Position numbers and translations under genes: made by a program
Notes under the pieces: generated by a model
Seen by the model: only the letters and a program-made list of their open reading frames with translations
Told to the model about the DNA's origin: nothing
The model's database searches: none
NCBI GenBank assembly: GCA_022376465.1
Contig: JACDTU010000024.1
Location: 310,001 to 374,000, forward strand
Source of the DNA: Cubamyces lactineus
Lineage: Eukaryota; Basidiomycota; Agaricomycetes; Polyporales; Polyporaceae
Length of the DNA: 64,000 nt
Reading direction: 5' to 3'
In this document: in pieces, positions 58,363 to 64,000 of the stretch
How the letters are laid out: each line of letters starts with the position of its first letter
Numbering within the stretch: the first letter of the stretch is position 1

Positions 58363-60861
58363 ATGTCCAGCAACCAGCAACACCGTTCACCTCGCGGGCG
58401 ACGACACTCGTCGCCGCCACTACCACCACCACTACCGTATGGGACTCCAGGGGGCGAAGACGTCATGGAACAAGACCCGGGGCATTCGCTAGTTGCGGAT
58501 GCCCCCCAGCTGCCGCCCAGCTACTTTGCTGGGCCACAGCCTTTGCCGATGTCGGAACGACCGACACGATACGATCAGCCACCTCCCCCAGGATACAACT
58601 CGTATCCTGGACAAGGAGTCCACCCTCAACGTCAAGCTGCGCTGCCACACGCAGCGTACTTTGGTCAAGGGTCGTCCACTCAGACGGCCCACTTCCCTCA
58701 ACTACCAACCGTGCCTGCGGGATCAAGTATGCCCCTGGGTATGCCTCCGCTAATGCCAATCCCGGGCATTCCCAACCTCATGTGGGAGGAGATCCCCGAC
58801 TACCCTTTGCTAGTCGCGCACCGGGAAGGCTGTGCTTGTTGCATGGACTTCCTGCGGCACTATGCCGCCGCGACGAACGAAATGTCGTTCAGAGACGCAC
58901 TCACGCGAGTCCAAACAGACTTGCAGAGGCGTTTCTGGGCGCATTTCGAGCAACACGCTCGGTCCTCAGGGGGAGGGGAGCGGGAACGAGAGCTCGAACG
59001 AGAACACGAGCGCGACGTCGGAAGGATCCGCGAGCTGCAACGAGCAGTTCGTGAATATGAAGAATTAGAACGAGCGAACGCCAGGCTGCGTGAAGAGCGG
59101 GATTGGCTCCAAGACGAGCTACGCGACGTCCGTTCAGACAATGAACGGCTTCGCGGTGAGCGCAATCGCATCCGCGAGACATTACAAAATTTATACCGCG
59201 AGCGCAATCAGCCTCGCGGCCCATATCAGACTCCAAGTTCCAATCCCGACCATCGTCATCGAGACCCACGCGAGGTCAGTCCACGACGACCAGCTCAGTC
59301 TCGAACCACCACAACGAGTGGTGTGCCTACGAGTCAAGCCACGACTGAGGCGGGGCCGTCGAGAAGAAGGTCGCCACCTCCGCAACGAGCGGAGGCGCAG
59401 CATACAGGACGAACAGCCTCGGCTGCTGGGTCTCACCGATCCAGTCAGCCGGAGGCCGCGATATCCCAGTCCAAAGGCAAGCAGCCTGTGGGCCGTGACG
59501 ACTTCGACAATTTGTCGGAATTGTCGTCAGACAGCGACGGCAATCCTGTCGACCGCGACAAGATCCAGAAGGCCATCATACGATCTCGTATGAGACGGGC
59601 GCGCACTGGTCGACCACCACCTGAGGTGGGACCAATGCCGTCCGAAGACCGACCAGCGATCCCTGGTTGGCCTTACGACCTTATGGCGCCCCCAGTCGAC
59701 ACGGATCCGCGGTTAGCCAGCAATTGGACGTCATACGTTCCAATAACCGCGTTGGAGGGCAATACGCTCATGCAGGCGGCCCGTGAGGGAAGTGGAGAGG
59801 CTCGTCATCGGTTGACGGATCTCCTACGCCAACTCACGGAGCGTCCAGAGATGAACGGAGTAGAAGGTCTGCATGTTTGCCAGATGAGCTGGCGCAATCA
59901 CAACAAGGATCGCGTCGCTTCCACCTCTACTGCCGTCAGCACCCGCGATCAGCGAGGCAACACGCCTCCTGATCTGGAGCATGCCTCCATCGACCATCTA
60001 CCGCGCCCATTGGGACGTGGACACCACCCCGGCAAGACGTCAAAGTCGAAAGGCAAGCCGAAAGGGCCGAGCATGCCTAACCACTCGGACGCCCCCGAGA
60101 TTTGGAGGCAATGGTATGTTGCCAATCCGGCACATACTCCTCGGTGGATGCTGGTGGATCGGGCAAATAGCCCGTCCGACACCAGCGTGGAATACCACCT
60201 CCTTGTTCGGCGCACACTTGGCCAAGGGGTGAGCATCCAGGACCGAGCAGTATGGATTCGCTTATCGCACGTCCTATTCTCGGTACCTGGCATGTATAAC
60301 TATATAGTCGCTAATGGCGGCTATCCTGTGCGCAATCACGTCGAGACCGTGCGTTACCCCGGCCCCGTAGCCGAGGTCAACATCTTCCGCCTTGCTTGGT
60401 GGTATGCCTACTGTGGCATTACCGTCCAGCAAGCCAATGCACTACAGCCCTTAGCTGTACGTGCACGCAACGAGCGCATTGGACGAATGTTGGACGAGCC
60501 CGCGCCGTTCAACGACGACGAGTACAACTCCATGGATGAGTTACCACTCATTCCTACGTCGCAGGACCTTGGCATGGAGCACCTCATCACGGGTGCTCCT
60601 CCTGTTCCCGTCATCGCTCCTACCACGGCTAACGCCGAACCCGTTGTGGTACGAGCTCCTGACGCTCCCGGCATGCCCGCCGCGCCTGTGCCTCACAACA
60701 CTAGTGACGGCAACGTACCTGCGCCCACGGTCACCATCGACAACCCGGTGGTCGACGAAGACCATGAGATGGCCGACCAAAGTGCGGTCGTACCACAGGA
60801 GGACGAAGGCATCCAATCGACGCCGCACCCGTCGCCGCTCAATACCCCGCCGTCGGCGTAG
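58363..60861 (+). CDS. Element B ORF3: extra protein downstream of pol, function unknown
   Basis: An intact ORF of 832 residues from the ATG at 58363 (MSSNQQHRSPRGRRHSS); an in-frame ATG at 58330 would add 11. It starts 250 nt after pol. The N-terminus is Pro/Gln/Tyr-rich. About residue 155 has a Cys-containing motif (HREGCACCMDFLRHYAAATN). Residues about 205-290 are a long charged coiled coil (ELEREHERDVGRIREL...NERLRGERNRIRETL). A basic, Ser-rich region (GPSRRRSPPPQ, KSKGKPKGPS) follows. A folded-looking C-terminal domain comes next (APEIWRQWYVANPAHTPRWM, VWIRLSHVLFSVPGMYNYIV, VNIFRLAWWYAYCGITVQQA). The acidic tail ends at TAG 60859-60861. There is no signal peptide or TM helix, so it is not a typical envelope protein. 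It may be a nucleic-acid-binding or second capsid-like protein (inference). Confidence 0.8.
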   Translation: MSSNQQHRSPRGRRHSSPPLPPPLPYGTPGGEDVMEQDPGHSLVADAPQLPPSYFAGPQPLPMSERPTRYDQPPPPGYNSYPGQGVHPQRQAALPHAAYFGQGSSTQTAHFPQLPTVPAGSSMPLGMPPLMPIPGIPNLMWEEIPDYPLLVAHREGCACCMDFLRHYAAATNEMSFRDALTRVQTDLQRRFWAHFEQHARSSGGGERERELEREHERDVGRIRELQRAVREYEELERANARLREERDWLQDELRDVRSDNERLRGERNRIRETLQNLYRERNQPRGPYQTPSSNPDHRHRDPREVSPRRPAQSRTTTTSGVPTSQATTEAGPSRRRSPPPQRAEAQHTGRTASAAGSHRSSQPEAAISQSKGKQPVGRDDFDNLSELSSDSDGNPVDRDKIQKAIIRSRMRRARTGRPPPEVGPMPSEDRPAIPGWPYDLMAPPVDTDPRLASNWTSYVPITALEGNTLMQAAREGSGEARHRLTDLLRQLTERPEMNGVEGLHVCQMSWRNHNKDRVASTSTAVSTRDQRGNTPPDLEHASIDHLPRPLGRGHHPGKTSKSKGKPKGPSMPNHSDAPEIWRQWYVANPAHTPRWMLVDRANSPSDTSVEYHLLVRRTLGQGVSIQDRAVWIRLSHVLFSVPGMYNYIVANGGYPVRNHVETVRYPGPVAEVNIFRLAWWYAYCGITVQQANALQPLAVRARNERIGRMLDEPAPFNDDEYNSMDELPLIPTSQDLGMEHLITGAPPVPVIAPTTANAEPVVVRAPDAPGMPAAPVPHNTSDGNVPAPTVTIDNPVVDEDHEMADQSAVVPQEDEGIQSTPHPSPLNTPPSA

Positions 60862-60956
60862 ACGTACTCGAGCACCGTGCGCTACTTCATACTTGTATGA
60901 TATTGCATCCCCGCGCGCGAGCTCCCCACTCGCGCGCGTCGAGAACTACGGGGAAA

Positions 60957-61344
60957 GCTCGTCGCTTCGATTCGCGACGAGCACAAGGGCACTCAGTGAT
61001 CGTCACACTGAGTGTCATCGCCTCATGACGATATAGCTGCTTCGATTCGCAGCCTTTCAATTATACACCCTCCGAGTTGCAACTAGCAACTCTATGGGAT
61101 AGTAAGACTCACCATCCTACTATTCCTTCTCTACTACAAGGTGAAAAGGGACGCTTCGTTTCGCGTCCCCAATGGATACTATTCCACGCTCACTTGGCGT
61201 GTAAACTCAAGTGACAAGCAGCTTCGATTCGCTGCATATTGTATATAATCGCGCTATCGCGCGTTTGACTCATATTACCACCGTTCCTGGCCTCGCCTAG
61301 CCATGAACGCAGTCAACAGGCGTATTGCCGCTTTGATTCGCGGC
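60957..61344 (+). repeat. Five same-loop hairpins in element B 3' UTR
   Basis: Five stem-loops share the loop TTCGATTC or a one-base variant, while the stems differ and compensate: GCTCGTCGC/GCGACGAGC (60957-60982), GCTGC/GCAGC (61036-61053), GGGACGC/GCGTCCC with loop TTCGTTTC (61148-61169), GCAGC/GCTGC (61218-61235), and GCCGC/GCGGC with loop TTTGATTC (61327-61344). Other hairpins lie between them (60912-60938; 60991-61013; GAGTTGC/GCAACTC 61074-61092). The fixed loop and changing paired arms point to a structure recognised as RNA or single-stranded DNA. Confidence 0.8.
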
Positions 61345-61385
61345 TGTAAATATTCACTTTATATTCGAGACCCGTACACGAGTCT

Positions 61386-61397
61386 GAAGGGGGAGAG
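61386..61397 (+). other. Element B polypurine tract
   Basis: GAAGGGGGAGAG ends exactly where the 3' LTR starts, the standard primer for plus-strand DNA synthesis. Confidence 0.85.
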
Positions 61398-61676
61398 TGT
61401 AAGGATTCCGTGCAACTAGCACGGGATCCACACTGGAATGTGCCACGAGCACATTCCGACATTCCGAAGGGGATGGCGCTAATCGCGCCATCCGCGTAGA
61501 TTACAAACACTTGTACTAGATCTATGCGAGCGTACGGCGCCCTAGACGTTCGGGGTCTGGGTGCCTGGTGGGTAAGTCTTTCTTACCCACCATCCTCACG
61601 AGTACGCCGAGCCCAATACGAGCCCGGTCCAGAGTACTTGAGGATAGGGTGTGGAAGACACCCGTGAGTTTTAACA
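61398..61676 (+). repeat. Element B 3' LTR
   Basis: 279 bp, near-identical to 51119-51396. The differences noted are one extra G (CACGGGATCC versus CACGGATCC), TAATC versus TAATT in a hairpin loop, and GGTGCC versus GGCGCC. Confidence 0.95.
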
Positions 61677-61681
61677 GGTAC
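61677..61681 (+). repeat. Target-site duplication of element B, right copy (GGTAC)
   Basis: Directly follows the 3' LTR and matches 51114-51118. Confidence 0.95.
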
Positions 61682-64000
61682 AGAGTGAGTAGCACTGTGT
61701 GGAAGACAGGGTGTATCTTCCATGTCTCCAGAAGTTCTAATTTGAATGTGACCGGTCCCAAGACCTTGACGATTGTGAATGGTCCCACTTGTTTTGGAAT
61801 TAACTTCCTGGAGGCATATGGGAGCCTGAGGTTCTTTGTGTCGAGAAGAACCTTGTCTTCTTGCTTCAGCGGTACTCGAGCAGCAGGGAGCCTTTTTGAC
61901 ATTGCTGTGGCCGCTTGAGCATGCACAGTGATTGTATTCTCCCTGGCTTCTTGAAGACTTTGAAGCCTCTGCTCTGTACTTGGATGCTTTGGGGTTGTTC
62001 TGACTGTCCCAACGGCCTCTGGCTGAAATCCGTAGAGGAGTTCAAAAGGGGATTTTCCTGTGACAGAGTGTGTCCTCTGATTATGCGCAAATTTGAATTG
62101 AGGCAGCAGTTTGGCCTAGGTATCCGGATTGTTAGCACAGTAGAGTCAAAGTGCTAAGTCAAGTTCTTGATTGACTTGTTCCATTTCCCCATCTATTTGC
62201 TGTTGTGTTATTCTTTGAATGCCTTGGAGATGAATTGTGGTCCTCAATCCGAAATAACCCTTGCGGGTAATCCAAACCTGCAATATACATCTCTTTGCAG
62301 AATATCCATGGCTCCTTCAGCCATAATATTCTCTGTGCAGGGAGAGAATACCGCTGCCTTGGATACATCATGATTGACTACCACTTGGATGGCATTGAAC
62401 CCATCCAACTCTGGTAGATCGGTGATATAATCCATGGTGATCGTCCGGAAAGGCCTAGTATCCCCACTGTGTTGTATAGGAATTAAACCTGGTTTGAGGG
62501 AATGTGTATTGACCTTGCATGTTTGACAAGCTGCGCAACCCTTGACATATTGCGTGATGAATTTTTGCATGCTGGGCCACATATATTCCCGTTTAACCAA
62601 GTTGTAAGTCTTCTGGACTCCTGGGTGTGCCATAATCAGCGCATCATGATACAACTTGACTATATCATGGTACAACTGATTATCTGGTGGAACGTATACT
62701 CTGTTCTTGTACAGAAGTATTCCATCATTGTCAGACCAATCTTCTGGTTTGCCAAACTCCGGGCATTTGGTAGCCTTTCCTTTTAGAGTAATGTACCCCA
62801 CTACTGAGGTATCCCGTAGTTTGCTATCCCTAATGCGCTCTTGAAGCTCAACATTAATAGCCTTAACAAACAATTCTGATCCCAGAACAACGACATCCTT
62901 GTTGTCATTTTCCCCCCATCATGCCCTGATCTCCGAGAAAGGGCGTCTGCTTGAGTGAGGGATTTTCCAGGTTGATGCTTGATTGCAATGTTGAATTCCG
63001 AGAGGAATAAATGCCATCGAGCTTGTCTACGATTTAACTTCTGCGCTGTATGGAAATATGTCAGATTTTTGTGATCTGAGAGAATTTCCACAGGATGAGG
63101 GAATCCCTGTAGAAAATGTCGCCATGCTTCGAGAGCTCGAACAATGGCTAGCAATTCTCTATCATAAATCTGATAGTTCCGCTCCGCAGGAGTGAAAGAT
63201 TTGGACAAATAGGCACATGGATGCCATCATCCATCTTCCCCTTGCTGTCGTAGTACAGCGCCTGTTGCGACCTTAGATGCATCGCACTCTATTTGAAACG
63301 GTTTATCCGGATCCGGGATTTGTAGGATCGGTTCTTCTGTAAACCGTTTCTTGAGTGTCTCGAATGCTTCTTGACAATCTTGAGACCACACAAAGGGCTT
63401 GTCCTTCTTCGTTAATTCCGTGAGGGGTCGAACTATCTTGGAATAATCCCGAATGAATCGTTGGTAAAAATTCCCGAACCCTAAGAATGCTTGGACTTGT
63501 TTGACCGTCTTTGGTGGCTCCCATTCAACAATTGCCTTGAGTTTAATGGGATCCATAGCGACTACTCCTGGCCGGATGATTGATCCTAAGAATTCGACTT
63601 CTTGCCTATTGAATTCACATTTTTCCGCCTTGAGGAATAAATCGCTGTCTTGGAGCCGTTGTAAGGCTCTCCTTGTCCTTTCGTGATGTTCTTCGACGTT
63701 GTTCGAGAATATTAGGATGTCATCCATGTAAATGACCATCCATCCTTCCTGGAGCATATCTCGAAAGATGTCGTTCATCATGTTTTGGAATGTTGCTGGT
63801 GCGTTGCACAATCCAAAAAACATGACCGTTGGTTCAAACAATCCACTTGGTGTAATAAACGTAGCTTTCCACTCATCACCCTCCTTGATGCGAACATTAT
63901 TGTATCCTGCTCGCACATCAAGTTTGGTGAATATTGTGGCCCCCTTCAGCCGGTCAATAATGTCACTAATGAGCGGCAAAGGGTATGTGTTTTTCACTGT
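61677..64000 (-). pseudogene. Element A pol, 5' part (RT, RNase H, integrase), decayed and cut by window edge
   Basis: Minus strand. RT: TKLDVRAGYNNVRIKEGDEW, LFEPTVMFFGLCNAPATFQN and active site VIYMDDILIFS (near 63740). RNase H: QIECDASKVATGAVL, then after a TGA (near 63227) [20 protein letters not shown] and [12 protein letters not shown]. Integrase: AHPGVQKTYNLVKREYMWPS, VKGCAACQTCK, TITMDYITDLPELDG and RVISD followed by TGA where GPQF normally follows an Arg. The core Glu region is deleted. The C-terminal module (RKLIPKQVGPFTIVKVLGPV, WKIHPVFHTVLL) leads into the B insertion point. It is not functional. Confidence 0.88.

Larger units (their letters stand above)
51129..61669 (+). repeat. 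Dispersed micro-hairpin repeats (5-nt loop type) throughout element B
   Basis: Short perfect inverted repeats recur every few tens of bases through LTRs, all ORFs and UTR. Arms of 9 bp or more with exactly 5-nt loops include: GGAATGTGC (51155-51177), GGATGGCGC (51191-51213), GGTGGGTAAG (51287-51311), CAGAGCAGC (53037-53059), CGACTCCAC (53065-53087), GACGAAGCC (54864-54886), GCGAGGTAC (56760-56782), AATTCCACG (57001-57023), AGTACGCGC (57534-57556), GGCACAAGAGC (58101-58127), GAAATGGTG (58178-58200) and CCAGGATAC (58588-58610). Dozens more have 5-8 bp arms, or loops of 4-8 nt (for example AATGAGCC 55913-55933). The arm sequences are unrelated to each other, so this is not one dispersed repeat unit. 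Confidence 0.85.
51119..61676 (+). mobile_element. Element B: young Ty3/gypsy chromovirus with extra ORF and dense micro-hairpins
   Basis: A complete 10,558-bp LTR retrotransposon inserted into element A's pol. Order: LTR (278 bp), gag-related ORF, gag-protease ORF, pol (RT-RH-IN-chromodomain), a third ORF, hairpin-rich 3' UTR, polypurine tract, LTR (279 bp). LTRs start TGTAAG and end TTAACA. The LTRs differ at only about three places (one 1-nt indel near 51145/61425, T/C near 51205/61485, C/T near 51281/61561), so insertion is recent. Three coding blocks (51500, 52286, 54575) share one reading frame and are separated by single stop codons. The element is unusual for inverted-repeat density and for its third ORF. 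Confidence 0.95.
48930..64000 (-). mobile_element. Element A: decayed Ty3/gypsy chromovirus, interrupted by element B
   Basis: A minus-strand LTR retrotransposon. Within the window it holds, in its own 5'-3' order: RT (64000-63227), RNase H (about 63230-62920), integrase with HHCC and part of the catalytic core (62890-62244), integrase C-terminal part (61926-61677), then element B's insertion, the chromodomain (about 51100-50890), an extra ORF (50802-49507), PPT and 3' LTR. Its 5' half lies beyond 64000. The coding part has at least two CGA-to-TGA-like stops, a frameshift in a G run near 62920 and a deletion in the integrase core, so it is non-autonomous. It is the target into which B inserted. 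Confidence 0.85.

Noticed and set aside
58330..60861. ORF3 of element B as a retroviral-type envelope gene
   Set aside because: No signal peptide, no transmembrane helix and no furin-like site; only the position is env-like.

Overview
The window is nuclear DNA of a filamentous basidiomycete, probably a wood-decay agaricomycete. The basis is many short (about 50-75 nt) GT-AG introns, GC-rich genes on both strands, an AA9 lytic polysaccharide monooxygenase, a basidiomycete-type reducing polyketide synthase, a fungal DUF6534 seven-helix membrane protein, an F-box protein and chromodomain-bearing Ty3/gypsy retrotransposons. Most genes are split over many exons, so CDS coordinates give first base of start codon to last base of stop codon with introns inside. 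No rRNA, tRNA or CRISPR feature was recognised.

Layout. 1-1640: 3'-truncated coiled-coil gene (minus). 2188-5774: complete GMC flavin oxidoreductase (minus). 10022-16916: reducing polyketide synthase KS-AT-DH-(degenerate ER)-KR-ACP (plus). 18161-20367: DUF6534 membrane protein (plus). 22093-23001: membrane-anchored mitochondrial-type J-protein (minus). 24819-27492: monocarboxylate-type MFS transporter (plus). GMC oxidase, PKS and MFS transporter lie within 25 kb and may form a small biosynthetic cluster (inference). 28081-30382: F-box protein (minus). 30383-36290 is gene-poor. 36291-37339: AA9 LPMO (plus). 37993-39167: Spo7, regulatory subunit of the Nem1-Spo7 lipid phosphatase (minus). About 39600-40640: F-box/LRR-like remnant. 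42135-43703: conserved-looking two-TM secretory-pathway protein (minus), divergent from 44003-44861, mitochondrial [2Fe-2S] ferredoxin. 45028-46103 and 46297-47376: tandem paralogous 3'-5' exonucleases (minus).

48930-64000 is a nested transposon. Element A is an old, decayed chromovirus on the minus strand, whose 3' LTR is near 48930-49475 and whose 5' part runs off the right edge. It is split inside pol by element B, a young, nearly intact plus-strand chromovirus (51119-61676, LTRs 278/279 bp, TSD GGTAC). Both elements carry an unexplained extra ORF between pol and the 3' LTR. In B it is open for about 830 residues.

The most unusual signal is in element B. Its whole length (LTRs, gag, pol, extra ORF, 3' UTR) is studded with short perfect inverted repeats, typically 6-11 bp arms around a 5-nt loop, every few tens of bases. 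Its 3' UTR also has five hairpins that share one loop (TTCGATTC-like) on stems of different, internally compensated sequence. Neither the flanking host genes nor element A show this on reading.
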